From contig NZ_MUNX01000048.1 in the NCBI RefSeq assembly GCF_002001005.1, positions 1 through 36,760 of the forward strand: a stretch of 36,760 nt of DNA, read 5' to 3'. The position numbers and the translations under genes were made by a program. Each line of letters begins with the position of its first letter. Within the stretch, counting starts at the first letter, position 1. Source of the stretch: Flavobacterium sp. A45. GTDB taxonomy: Bacteria; Bacteroidota; Bacteroidia; Flavobacteriales; Flavobacteriaceae. Below the pieces are notes generated by a model. That model did not search any database, was not told the origin of the DNA, and saw nothing but the letters and a program-made list of their open reading frames with translations. This document shows positions 17,002 through 25,735 of this stretch, one piece after another.

Positions 17002-19104
17002 ATGACGAAAATTTTTCATTTTTTATTTTATACTCTGTTATTGAGTTCAGCGACTGTACTATCGCAATCTGTCATTTATGTTTCTCCGAAAGGAAATGAC
17101 AAGGCAAATGGTAAAAAAAATGCACCATTGCAGACAATACAGTGTGCTATTGACAAAAGCCATAAATCAAACGGGAATGTGATTATTGAGCTTTTCGGGG
17201 GAAATTATGCTATTGATAAAACAATCGTAATCCAAAAAAATAATCTTATCATTCGACCTTTTGAAAATCAAAAAGTTTCGATTTCGGGTGATGTCACTAT
17301 TCCTTTATCAAAAATGGGAAAGATAAAGGACAAAAAGGTTCTAGATCGAATCGATAAAGATTTTCAGCAAAAAATAGTTGCCATCGATTTTCAATCATTG
17401 GGTATAAAAATTGACGGTTTACATTCTGTTGGTTTTGGACGACCTTCGGATATTGGTTGGAGTGAACTCGTGGTTAATGGCGAACCCTTGCAACTTTCGA
17501 GATGGCCCAATAATTCGATGGAACCCATTGGAAAAATTTTAGTCAGTGGAAATGAGAAAGACAAAAAAGAAGGGAATTTACCCATTTTTCAGTTTAAAAC
17601 AGATAGACCAAAACGTTGGAAAAATGCCAATGAGATTTGGTTGTCAGGTTATTTTGCACACGGTTATGCCGATGATATGATAAAAGTGAAGGAAATGAAT
17701 TTGGAAGACAACACTTTCCACATGAATGATTTTACTACTTATGAATTTATGACCGGAGCGGCTTTTCGCCAATGGTTTGCCTTTAATTTATTGGAAGAAA
17801 TTGACCTTGAAGGTGAATATTCTATAGATGAAAAAGAACAGAAAATGTATTTTTTGCCAAAAGGTAAAATCAGTGAGTTGAAATTATTAAGAATGAAAGA
17901 ACCTTTGATGGCGATTGAAAATTGTGAAAATGTTTCTATCCAAAATATCACTTTTGAGAATTCAAGAGGAATTGGAATTTATATTGAAAATGCCAAAGGG
18001 AGTTTGATAGACGGCTGTACTATCCGAAATATGGGAAGTGTTGGAATTTGTATGGGAAAAGGAAATTTACCAGAAATAAAATCAGATGACCATTCGATGG
18101 AGGGAGGCGGTGAACAAGCTTCGCGGATCATAGGGAGTATGATGGGAGTTATGTACAAGAATACTGTATTGGACCGTCAGGCTGGTACAAATAATGGTGT
18201 GAAAAATTGCCAAGTTTACAATACTGGAGGAGGGGGAATCATCCTTAGCGGAGGAAATCGTCTTACTCTAGAAAGCGGAAATAGCTTTGTTGAAAACTGT
18301 AAAATTTACAACTACAACCGAATTGAAAAATCGTATCGACCTGGGGTTTGGATTGATGGTGTTGGTAATAAAATATCAGGTTGCGATATTTTTAACGCAC
18401 CAAGTATGGCTATTCTTTTTCATGGAAATGAGCATATCATCGAATATTGTAAAATCACCAATGTGTGTACTGAAGTCGATGATCAAGGTGCTATTTATTA
18501 CGGAAGAGACCCTTCGGAAAGAGGAAATATAATTCGCTACAATTATTTCAAAGAACTGAGTCCTAAACACAGGGTAACAGCTACCTATCATGATGATATG
18601 GCTTGTGGGTCCGAAGTTTACGGGAATATTTATTTTAATGCGGGTTCATTGCCTGTGCTTATTGGCGGTGGGAAAGACCATCACTATTACAATAATATTT
18701 TTATTAATTCGCCTACAGCAATTCATATCGATAATAGAGGTGAAAACTGGGCGAAAGCGATGTTTGACAAGGATGCCATTATTGATCAAAGATTGAAAGC
18801 AGTTAATTACAAAGAAGCTCCATATGCAACCAAATACCCCTTATTGGTGAACTATTGGGAAGAAGGAGCCACTAAACCAATGCGTAACGTTATTGATGGT
18901 AATTTGTTTGTCAATATTGGAAATGTTCTTGACGGAAAATCGTCTTGGGGTGAATTCTACAACAATTGGATGACCAATGGAGATGCAGGATTTGTGGATA
19001 AAAATGACCCATTGAAAGGTTTCAAAGAAAATGCCGAAGTATTTCAAAAAATAGAAGGTTTTCCAAAATTACCTTTTAACAAAATGGGGAGTACGCTGAA
19101 GTAA
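17002..19104 (+). CDS. Exported right-handed parallel beta-helix protein, probable glycosidase
   Basis: Exported 700-residue protein with signal peptide MTKIFHFLFYTLLLSSATVLSQ. VIYVSPKGNDKANGKKNAPLQ follows at about residues 24-44, the typical opening of secreted beta-helix proteins. An inserted beta domain occupies about 95-295. Helix coils run from about 305 to 640, with repeated short hydrophobic strands and Asn/Gly turns such as ENVSIQNITFENS. DDQGAIYYGRDPSERGNIIRY near 494-514 is a conserved segment seen in uncharacterised beta-helix enzymes and is acidic enough to be an active site. The architecture resembles GH141 (founder: an RG-II alpha-fucosidase) and GH120. The family assignment is tentative, but its place among exo-glycosidases makes a glycosidase role likely. 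Confidence 0.72.
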   Translation: MTKIFHFLFYTLLLSSATVLSQSVIYVSPKGNDKANGKKNAPLQTIQCAIDKSHKSNGNVIIELFGGNYAIDKTIVIQKNNLIIRPFENQKVSISGDVTIPLSKMGKIKDKKVLDRIDKDFQQKIVAIDFQSLGIKIDGLHSVGFGRPSDIGWSELVVNGEPLQLSRWPNNSMEPIGKILVSGNEKDKKEGNLPIFQFKTDRPKRWKNANEIWLSGYFAHGYADDMIKVKEMNLEDNTFHMNDFTTYEFMTGAAFRQWFAFNLLEEIDLEGEYSIDEKEQKMYFLPKGKISELKLLRMKEPLMAIENCENVSIQNITFENSRGIGIYIENAKGSLIDGCTIRNMGSVGICMGKGNLPEIKSDDHSMEGGGEQASRIIGSMMGVMYKNTVLDRQAGTNNGVKNCQVYNTGGGGIILSGGNRLTLESGNSFVENCKIYNYNRIEKSYRPGVWIDGVGNKISGCDIFNAPSMAILFHGNEHIIEYCKITNVCTEVDDQGAIYYGRDPSERGNIIRYNYFKELSPKHRVTATYHDDMACGSEVYGNIYFNAGSLPVLIGGGKDHHYYNNIFINSPTAIHIDNRGENWAKAMFDKDAIIDQRLKAVNYKEAPYATKYPLLVNYWEEGATKPMRNVIDGNLFVNIGNVLDGKSSWGEFYNNWMTNGDAGFVDKNDPLKGFKENAEVFQKIEGFPKLPFNKMGSTLK

Positions 19105-19158
19105 TTAGATAAAAGAAAAAAGAGAAAAGAACCAAGATAGAATTAAATTGAAATAATA

Positions 19159-20349
19159 ATGAGGAAAATAATTTTTACAATGCTGCTGGGAACTTTGATT
19201 TTTAGTAATAGTATCACAGCACAGAAAATCGAATTTTTTAATCAGGTAAGAGTAAATCACGATGAAAATCGGAAAGACTTTTCAACAGACAGTAACGGTA
19301 ATATCTATTACGGTGGTGGCCAGTATGTGTTCAAAAAAGTGACCTTTCCGAAACAGCAATTAAACACCAAAGCCGAAATCAGCGTAACTGTAATATCTGG
19401 TGGAGATCGTTACGATCGTGCGGGATCTATTTATGTGCTTCCTGTGGACAAAAACAATTCGCTGGAAGATTTATTAAAAAACAAAAAGTTTGCTTCTAAT
19501 GAATTTACCAAAATCAAGACGGTTGTTCCAGAAGGGAATTTTGCACCAACCGTTGAATTAATGCGTTTTATGACGACTTTTGGAGTTGGTTTTTTTAGCA
19601 ATGATTCGTTGCAGCGCAAGCCTGTTTACATTCCGTATTGGGAAAGAGAAGTGAAATGGAAAGAAGATATTTCTCAATTCTCAACCTTATTACAAGGCGA
19701 AGTTTGGATTGGTGTTCACATTGGGAACTACACCAAAGGCGGTCACATCGTAAGTGCATCAATAAGTCTTACGCCAAGCGAATTGAGTTGTGATATTGCC
19801 AAAAATAAAGTGGTTGTACCGATATTAAACACGGATCCTTTTGGAACCAACCAAGGAAACGACGAACTTTTTGCTTATAAAGATTTTCAGGTGGAATTCA
19901 ATTTACCAAAAGGAGCGAAAAAACCAAAACTGTATTACATGACTACAGGTCACGGCGGTCATGGTGAAGGTGATGAATTTGTCAAAAAACAAAATATCGT
20001 AAAAGTAGACGGTAAAAAAGTAATCGATTTTATTCCGTGGAGAGATGACTGCGCCAGTTTTCGCAGATTCAATCCAGGTACAGGAGTTTGGTTAAGAAAA
20101 CGAGTAGCACCCTATATACAAGAGGACAAAGGGACTTATACCACCAAAGAAATCGAAGAACCTATTGCGAGTAGCGACCTTAGTCGTTCGAATTGGTGTC
20201 CGGGAAGTAATGTTCCCCCGATGATTGTCCCTCTGGAATTGAAAGAAGGAAAGCATTCGTTGATTTTCAGTATTCCGGAAGCCCAAAAAAATACTAACGG
20301 AACTTCAAATCATTGGATGGTGAGTTCATATATTGTTTATGAACTTTAA
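19159..20349 (+). CDS. PNGase F-like peptide-N-glycosidase (short form)
   Basis: Exported 396-residue protein related to PNGase F, the amidase that cleaves the GlcNAc-Asn bond and releases intact N-glycans. The signal peptide ends near SITAQ. The first jelly-roll has GGDRYDRAGSIYV near 81-93, with Asp86 at the position of catalytic Asp60 of PNGase F. The second has TTGHGGHGEGDEF near 262-274, with Glu273 the likely Glu206 equivalent, IPWRDDC, and the signature SDLSRSNWCPG near the C-terminus. The position of PNGase F Glu118 is Gly189 in GVHIGNYTKGGH. The gene sits between the beta-helix and GH20 genes. A longer homologue lies on the opposite strand at 34852-36516. Native substrate range (for example core alpha-1,3-fucosylated glycans) is unknown. 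Confidence 0.87.
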   Translation: MRKIIFTMLLGTLIFSNSITAQKIEFFNQVRVNHDENRKDFSTDSNGNIYYGGGQYVFKKVTFPKQQLNTKAEISVTVISGGDRYDRAGSIYVLPVDKNNSLEDLLKNKKFASNEFTKIKTVVPEGNFAPTVELMRFMTTFGVGFFSNDSLQRKPVYIPYWEREVKWKEDISQFSTLLQGEVWIGVHIGNYTKGGHIVSASISLTPSELSCDIAKNKVVVPILNTDPFGTNQGNDELFAYKDFQVEFNLPKGAKKPKLYYMTTGHGGHGEGDEFVKKQNIVKVDGKKVIDFIPWRDDCASFRRFNPGTGVWLRKRVAPYIQEDKGTYTTKEIEEPIASSDLSRSNWCPGSNVPPMIVPLELKEGKHSLIFSIPEAQKNTNGTSNHWMVSSYIVYEL

Positions 20350-20386
20350 AATTTTAAATCATTTCAAAAGAATAAATAATTATCAA

Positions 20387-22636
20387 ATGAAAAAAGCATT
20401 TTTACTTTTACTGTTGCCATTGTTTTGTCTGGCACAAGTACCTTACCGAGTTTCGCTTATCCCGAAACCTCAGAAAATTAGTTTTAGTGAAGGCGGATTT
20501 ACTTTAAAAAATGGTTCGACTGTTGCCGTTACCGATGCTAGTCTTGCGCCTTTGGCATATTATCTTGTGGCGACTATCTCGAAAGAAAATGGTTTGGATT
20601 TGAAAATTTCAAAAGGCACAAAAGCTGATATTACACTTTCATTGGGTTTTAAAAATGAAAATGCGGAGGCTTATAAAATGGAGGTTTCTGCTGAAGGAAT
20701 TGCCATTAGCGGAACTTCACCAGCTGGAGTTCTAATGTCGGTGGCTACTTTACGACAGCTGATACCCATTGGCGTAAGCCAAACCAAAGTACAGTTTTTG
20801 ACAATAGAAGATTTTCCAAAATACAGTTATCGAGGAGCGCATTTGGACGTAAGTCGTCATTTCTACAGTGAAGACGAAGTCAAACATTTTTTGGATTTGA
20901 TGGCAAGATACAAACTGAATAAATTTCACTGGCATTTGACCGACGATCAAGGTTGGAGGATTGAAATAAAAAAGTATCCGCTGTTGACCGAGAAAGGAGC
21001 TTGGCGTAAATTGAATAATCAGGATAGAGATTGTATCAAATTAGGCAAAGAACAAGATAATAGAGATTTTAATTTGCCTAAAGAACATTTAAAAATCATT
21101 GGAAATGATACACTTTATGGTGGGTTTTATACTCAGGGTCAAATTAAAAGCGTGGTAAAATATGCCAAAGAAAGAGGTATTGATGTTTTGCCCGAAATCG
21201 ATATGCCGGGTCACTTTATGGCGGCGATTATTGGGTATCCTTATCTTTCCTGTAAAGGCGGAGCACATATGGGAACTACTTTTTCTGACCCATTATGTGT
21301 TGGGAATGATAAGTCATTGAAATTGGTCAAAGAAATTTACACCGAAGTAGCAAGCTTGTTTCCTTATGAGTTTATGCATTTAGGCGCTGACGAAGTGGAG
21401 AGAACCAATTGGGCAGCATGTCCAAAATGCCAAGCAAAGGTTAAAAAGGAACAATTAAAAGGTGTAGAGGAATTGCAGGCTTGGTTTGTTCACGACATGG
21501 AAAAGCATTTCAACAAATTAGGCAAGAAACTGATGGGGTGGGACGAGATTTTAGATGGTGGATTATCACCAACAGCAACGATCATGTGGTGGAGAAATTG
21601 GGCGCCAAAAGCAATACCAACCGCAACAGAGCAAGGTAATTTGGCAATTTCAAGTCCGTGTTTCGAATTGTATTTCGATTTACTCGAAGGGCCAACTTCA
21701 TTGGAATCGACTTATTTGTTCGAGCCATTGAAAGGGCTTACGCCAAAACAATCCAAGAATGTGATTGGAATGCAGGGGAATCTTTGGACAGAAACCGTTC
21801 CGACAGTACGTCGTGCTGAACACCAATATTTTCCAAGATTCTTTGCACTTTCGGAAGGAGCTTGGAATGGAGGAAAACGCAATTGGGAAGAATTCAGAAG
21901 CAGAGTAGTGAGCGAAATCGAATATCTTGATGCCAAGAAAATCAATTATCGTGTTCCGAATCTAACTGGGTTCAACGATTTAAATGTTTTTACGGAAAAC
22001 GAAACAGTAACGGTAAATTGTATTTTGCCAAATATTACTGTAAGGTATACAACCGACGGCTCGATTCCACATGCGAATTCAACAAAATATATTTCTCCAT
22101 TTACGGTTTCTGAAAGTACAAAATTTAGTTTCAGATCATTTCGAACGGATGGAAGCGGCTCGGAAGTGTATAAAGCTGAATTCCGCAAGGAAAGTTATTC
22201 AAAATCTTATGAGGGAGCTTTTACCGGCGATGGAATTGTGGTAAAAGAATACGAATCGAAATCAAAGAAATGTGCTGAAATCAAGAACAGCAAGTTGGTT
22301 AAAGAATCTAAAGCGGAAAGCATGGAAATGCCAAAAGATTTCAAAGGATTTGCCGGACTGATTTTTGAAGGCTATTTTGAAGTGAAAGCTGATGGTGTTT
22401 ATACTTTTGAATTGGCTTCGAATGACGGTTCGATGTTATATGTCGATAATGCAATGGTTATTGACAACGATGGCCCTCATGGAAACAAAGCAAAGACAGG
22501 ACAAAAAGCTTTGGCGAAAGGGTGGCACAAAATGGTAGCAGAATATTTTGATTTGGATTCAGGAGGCAATTTTTCTGTGAAAATCAAATCGGCAGATGAT
22601 AAAGGATTCACGGTGATGACTAATTTTAAGAATTAA
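20387..22636 (+). CDS. GH20 beta-N-acetylhexosaminidase with PA14
   Basis: Exported beta-hexosaminidase of 749 residues from the ATG at 20387. That start gives signal peptide MKKAFLLLLLPLFCLAQ. The in-frame ATG at 20333 lies inside the upstream PNGase gene and adds 18 unrelated residues. The GH20b N-domain spans about 20-140. The TIM barrel follows, with YRGAHLDVSRHFY near 148-160, KFHWHLTDDQGWRIE near 179-193, and catalytic pair Asp335-Glu336 in HLGADEVE. The motif has Ala where most family members have a second Gly. A chitobiase-type C-terminal module (about 535-605) and a PA14 domain (about 610-748, with GVYTFELASNDGSMLYVDN) follow. It would remove terminal beta-GlcNAc or GalNAc from trimmed antennae by substrate-assisted catalysis. 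Confidence 0.92.
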   Translation: MKKAFLLLLLPLFCLAQVPYRVSLIPKPQKISFSEGGFTLKNGSTVAVTDASLAPLAYYLVATISKENGLDLKISKGTKADITLSLGFKNENAEAYKMEVSAEGIAISGTSPAGVLMSVATLRQLIPIGVSQTKVQFLTIEDFPKYSYRGAHLDVSRHFYSEDEVKHFLDLMARYKLNKFHWHLTDDQGWRIEIKKYPLLTEKGAWRKLNNQDRDCIKLGKEQDNRDFNLPKEHLKIIGNDTLYGGFYTQGQIKSVVKYAKERGIDVLPEIDMPGHFMAAIIGYPYLSCKGGAHMGTTFSDPLCVGNDKSLKLVKEIYTEVASLFPYEFMHLGADEVERTNWAACPKCQAKVKKEQLKGVEELQAWFVHDMEKHFNKLGKKLMGWDEILDGGLSPTATIMWWRNWAPKAIPTATEQGNLAISSPCFELYFDLLEGPTSLESTYLFEPLKGLTPKQSKNVIGMQGNLWTETVPTVRRAEHQYFPRFFALSEGAWNGGKRNWEEFRSRVVSEIEYLDAKKINYRVPNLTGFNDLNVFTENETVTVNCILPNITVRYTTDGSIPHANSTKYISPFTVSESTKFSFRSFRTDGSGSEVYKAEFRKESYSKSYEGAFTGDGIVVKEYESKSKKCAEIKNSKLVKESKAESMEMPKDFKGFAGLIFEGYFEVKADGVYTFELASNDGSMLYVDNAMVIDNDGPHGNKAKTGQKALAKGWHKMVAEYFDLDSGGNFSVKIKSADDKGFTVMTNFKN

Positions 22637-23056
22637 GCGAGAATTAATAAGAATGTGGAGTGAGTTGAATCAGAAACTTTTTTGAGTGAATTTGTCAAAA
22701 TTAAAAATGTAAAGCTGATTGCTAATAAAGATCTTGTTTCATTTTATTAAACAGATATCATCACGATATTTGATAGAAATTTAGGTGTTTTTCGAAACCT
22801 AAAAGCAAGCGAAAACACCAATGGCTTATGTCGCTTTTGCAAAATGGCCAAAAGCGGATGTGAAATCGGGTAAAGTGGTGTTGTTGAAAATAAATAGCAA
22901 TGGAAGTTTGGAAAAGTACAGTGTTAATTGAATTTAAAATAATTATGTTAAATTTAAATCGCAGAAAGTCATCTTAAACAGTTATGTACTTTATAATTAA
23001 AAACGGGGAGTGGGTATTGGATTGAGTAAAATTGAAATAAAAAACAATAATTTATT
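22637..23056. other. 420-bp intergenic gap between GH20 and second GH3
   Basis: No intact gene is visible. The gap is AT-rich, contains a short reading frame that may be a gene remnant (22803-22931), and carries an imperfect inverted repeat, GGTGTTTTTCG (22784-22794) with CGAAAACACC (22810-22819). It is by far the largest gap in this run of hydrolase genes. The downstream GH3 may therefore have its own promoter, but I see no exact TAnnTTTG match ahead of it. Confidence 0.5.
22803..22931 (+). pseudogene. Possible C-terminal remnant of a lost gene
   Basis: A short open stretch encodes MAYVAFAKWP (from 22821) and continues through VKSGKVVLLKINSNG to a tga stop at 22929-22931. The composition looks like the tail of a secreted enzyme, not random AT-rich DNA. 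In-frame stops and shifted frames lie upstream. It could be what remains of a deleted gene, or a chance frame. I cannot assign a family. Confidence 0.3.
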
Positions 23057-25282
23057 ATGAATAATAGGAACAAATGGATTTTTATGACATTGCTTATGGG
23101 TGTATTTTCTATGGGATACGGGCAGTCTCAAAACAAAAATTACACTTTTCGTAATCCAGATTTGGAAATGGAGGTCAGAATCAAAGACTTAATTTCCAGA
23201 TTGACGCTTCAAGAGAAAGTGAGCATGATGAAGCATCAATCTCCTGCGATTGAGCGATTGGGCATACCTGCCTACAATTGGTGGAATGAGGCACTTCACG
23301 GAGTTGCACGTACCACTGAAAAGGTAACCGTTTTTCCTCAGGCAATCGGGATGGCTGCCACTTTTGATACAGAAGCTCTTCAGAAGATGGGGGATATAAC
23401 TTCTTCGGAAGGGCGTGCACTTTTTAATGAGGATCTTCGAACTGGTAAAACGGGATCAATTTATAGAGGGTTAACTTATTGGACTCCGAATATCAATATT
23501 TTTCGTGACCCTCGTTGGGGCAGAGGACAAGAAACGTATGGCGAGGACCCATATCTTACCGCTAAAATGGGATCTGCAATTGTAAGGGGATTGGAAGGGA
23601 ATGATCCTAAATATTTGAAATCGGTGGCTTGCGCCAAACATTACGCGGTACATAGCGGCCCTGAGTATAACCGACATTCTTTTGATGCAAGAACATCTAC
23701 CTATGATTTGTGGGATACCTATTTACCTGCTTTTCGCGAACTCATTACAAAGGCAAAGGTTCATGGCGTGATGTGTGCCTATAACCGTTTTGACGGTCAG
23801 CCTTGTTGTGGAAACAGTAAATTATTATCGGATATTTTGCATAAGCAATGGAATTTTGATGGCTATGTAACTTCTGATTGTTGGGCAGTAAGCGATTTTG
23901 CACAATTCCACAAGACACATGCTAATAATACGGAGGCGGTGAGTGATGCCTTGCTTAGCGGAACAGATCTGGAATGTGGTAATTTATACCAACTGTTGGA
24001 ACAAGGAGTAAAACAGGGATTGCTTTCAGAGCGAGAGATAAACGTTTCCTTGACTCGTCTTTTTAAGATTCTTTTCAAAATTGGAATGTTCGATCCTGCA
24101 GACAGAGTACCTTATGCTTCTATAGGCAAGGAAGTGATTGAAAGTGCAGCACACAAAAAGCACGCATACGAAATGGCACAAAAGTCGATGGTGTTGTTGG
24201 AAAATAAAAAAAATGTGCTTCCGCTAAATTATTCCAAAATTAAGAGAATCGCTTTAATTGGGCCTAATGCTGATAATGGACATAGCCAATTAGCAAATTA
24301 TTTTGGTACGCCAAGTGAGATTGTAACACCATATAGCAGTCTCCAAAAACGTTTTGGCGGGAAGATTAAAATCGATTATATAAAAGGGGTTGGTATTGTA
24401 GATAAACTGAAAGAGTCACCTTCATTTGCACAAGTGGCTGCACAGGCCAAGAAATCGGATGTGATTATATTTGTAGGTGGGATCAATGCCGATTATGAAG
24501 GAGAAGCGGGTGACGCCGGTGCGGGTGGTTACTCAGGATTTGCCAGTGGAGACCGAACTACTATTGCATTGCCGACGGTACAGACCGAACTTTTGAAGGA
24601 ATTAAAAAAAACAGGACGTCCATTGATTGTGGTTAATATGTCGGGATCTATTATGGACTTTCAATGGGAAAGCCAGAATGCCGATGCGATTTTGCAAGCA
24701 TGGTATGGAGGACAAGCAGCCGGAGATGCCATCGTTGATGTACTTTTTGGTCAATACAATCCCTCGGGACGTATGCCATTGACAACTTACAAGAGTGATA
24801 AAGATTTGCCAGCTTTTGAAGATTATTCGATGGCAAACCGAACGTACCGTTATTTTACTGGAGAAGTTAGATATCCTTTCGGTTATGGTTTGAGTTATAC
24901 AAACTTTAGTTATAGTTCGTTGGAGAATGATCCTGAAGTCCAGACAGGAGCAACCATTCAAGTGACTACAACCGTGAAAAATATTGGTAAAATGGATGGT
25001 GATGAGGTTGTACAATTGTATCTGATTCATCAACAGGATAAAAATAAAAGAACTCCAATTCATTCCTTAAAGGGATTCAAGAGGATACATTTAAAAGCAG
25101 GTGAGTCCGCGAAAGTGAGCTTTAGCCTTAGTCCGGAGGAACTCGCCTTGACTGATAGCGACGGAAATCTGACTGAGAGTGCTAAAAAGGTTGATATATA
25201 TGTAGGAGGTGGCCAACCAAATAAATCAGCAGGTAGTTTTAGTGCTGTTGATATAAAAGGCGAGCCTTATAAAGTATTCTGA
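23057..25282 (+). CDS. GH3 beta-xylosidase-type enzyme
   Basis: Exported GH3 enzyme of 741 residues (signal peptide to about residue 22, GYGQ). ERLGIPAYNWWNEALHGVA at 66-84 and GYVTSDCWAVSDF near 269-281 are the signature forms of GH3 beta-xylosidases (plant and bacterial BxlA-like), with Asp274 as nucleophile. RDPRWGRGQETYGEDPY lies near 150-166. The alpha/beta sandwich begins near 385 (AQKSMVLLENKKN) and a fibronectin-III-like domain near 640-720. There is no PA14 insertion, unlike the other GH3 here. A beta-xylosidase in an N-glycan locus would fit removal of core beta-1,2-xylose, as reported for GH3 enzymes in plant N-glycan loci of gut Bacteroides. An arabinosidase or beta-glucosidase cannot be excluded. 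Confidence 0.88.
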   Translation: MNNRNKWIFMTLLMGVFSMGYGQSQNKNYTFRNPDLEMEVRIKDLISRLTLQEKVSMMKHQSPAIERLGIPAYNWWNEALHGVARTTEKVTVFPQAIGMAATFDTEALQKMGDITSSEGRALFNEDLRTGKTGSIYRGLTYWTPNINIFRDPRWGRGQETYGEDPYLTAKMGSAIVRGLEGNDPKYLKSVACAKHYAVHSGPEYNRHSFDARTSTYDLWDTYLPAFRELITKAKVHGVMCAYNRFDGQPCCGNSKLLSDILHKQWNFDGYVTSDCWAVSDFAQFHKTHANNTEAVSDALLSGTDLECGNLYQLLEQGVKQGLLSEREINVSLTRLFKILFKIGMFDPADRVPYASIGKEVIESAAHKKHAYEMAQKSMVLLENKKNVLPLNYSKIKRIALIGPNADNGHSQLANYFGTPSEIVTPYSSLQKRFGGKIKIDYIKGVGIVDKLKESPSFAQVAAQAKKSDVIIFVGGINADYEGEAGDAGAGGYSGFASGDRTTIALPTVQTELLKELKKTGRPLIVVNMSGSIMDFQWESQNADAILQAWYGGQAAGDAIVDVLFGQYNPSGRMPLTTYKSDKDLPAFEDYSMANRTYRYFTGEVRYPFGYGLSYTNFSYSSLENDPEVQTGATIQVTTTVKNIGKMDGDEVVQLYLIHQQDKNKRTPIHSLKGFKRIHLKAGESAKVSFSLSPEELALTDSDGNLTESAKKVDIYVGGGQPNKSAGSFSAVDIKGEPYKVF

Positions 25283-25378
25283 TTTTGTCCGAATGTTAGA
25301 TAATTCTTTTGTAAAGAGGAGAAGTAAAAAAAGTAGTACAATGATTTTCGCAAAGGATAAGAGATTTTAAGTTTTGTT

Positions 25379-25416
25379 AAAAAAGTCTAATTTTTGAATC
25401 AGATTTGGCTTTTTTT
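25379..25416 (+). terminator. Terminator after the second GH3 gene
   Basis: AAAAAAGTCTAAT (25379-25391) pairs with ATTTGGCTTTTTT (25403-25415) with one G-U pair and one mismatch around an 11-nt loop, and the T-run continues to 25416. It sits about 100 bp after the GH3 stop and separates the hydrolase run from the regulator gene. Confidence 0.6.
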
Positions 25417-25569
25417 GGGAATATAAAGTTTTTACGGGATTCTGATTGTATGTTAAAAAAGAATGCAGAATAATTAAATTGTATATGTTTTATATGTAGG
25501 GCATTGCGAATTTAATTTTGAAGAATTTGTACGAATAAAAAAAAATATTTTTTTATGAAAAAAAAATAC

Positions 25570-25594
25570 TAAAACGTTTTTGTAAATCGTTTTA
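25570..25594. promoter_or_regulatory. Putative operator of the LacI-family gene
   Basis: TAAAACGTTTTT (25570-25581) matches the TAAAACGTTTTA palindrome at 11 of 12 positions. A second half-site, CGTTTTA, follows at 25588-25594. The first copy overlaps the -33 element of the promoter for the regulator gene, which would allow autorepression (inference). Confidence 0.6.
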
Positions 25595-25607
25595 TTCTAT
25601 ATATTTG
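25580..25607 (+). promoter_or_regulatory. Promoter of the LacI-family gene
   Basis: TTG (25580-25582) and TATATTTG (25600-25607), separated by 17 nt, fit the Bacteroidota TTG / TAnnTTTG consensus. The element lies between the upstream terminator and the regulator start codon, leaving a leader of about 120 nt. Confidence 0.6.
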
Positions 25608-25735
25608 TTAAAAATAACTTAACTTGAGTTTAAGATAGAATTAACGTTTAATGTAATTATAATGGTTACACGAAACAAAAAGGAATTAAGGATGGCGATA
25701 CCATATTCCAGCAAAAATACAAATATTATCTGCAT

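Noticed and set aside
20333..20386. N-terminal extension of the GH20 protein from an upstream ATG
   Set aside because: It overlaps the end of the PNGase gene and would place 18 polar residues before an otherwise perfect signal peptide.
24602..25063. 153-codon reverse-strand open frame within the second GH3 gene
   Set aside because: It lies wholly antisense to a well-supported GH3 domain, has no recognisable motif and has a low-complexity composition typical of shadow frames.
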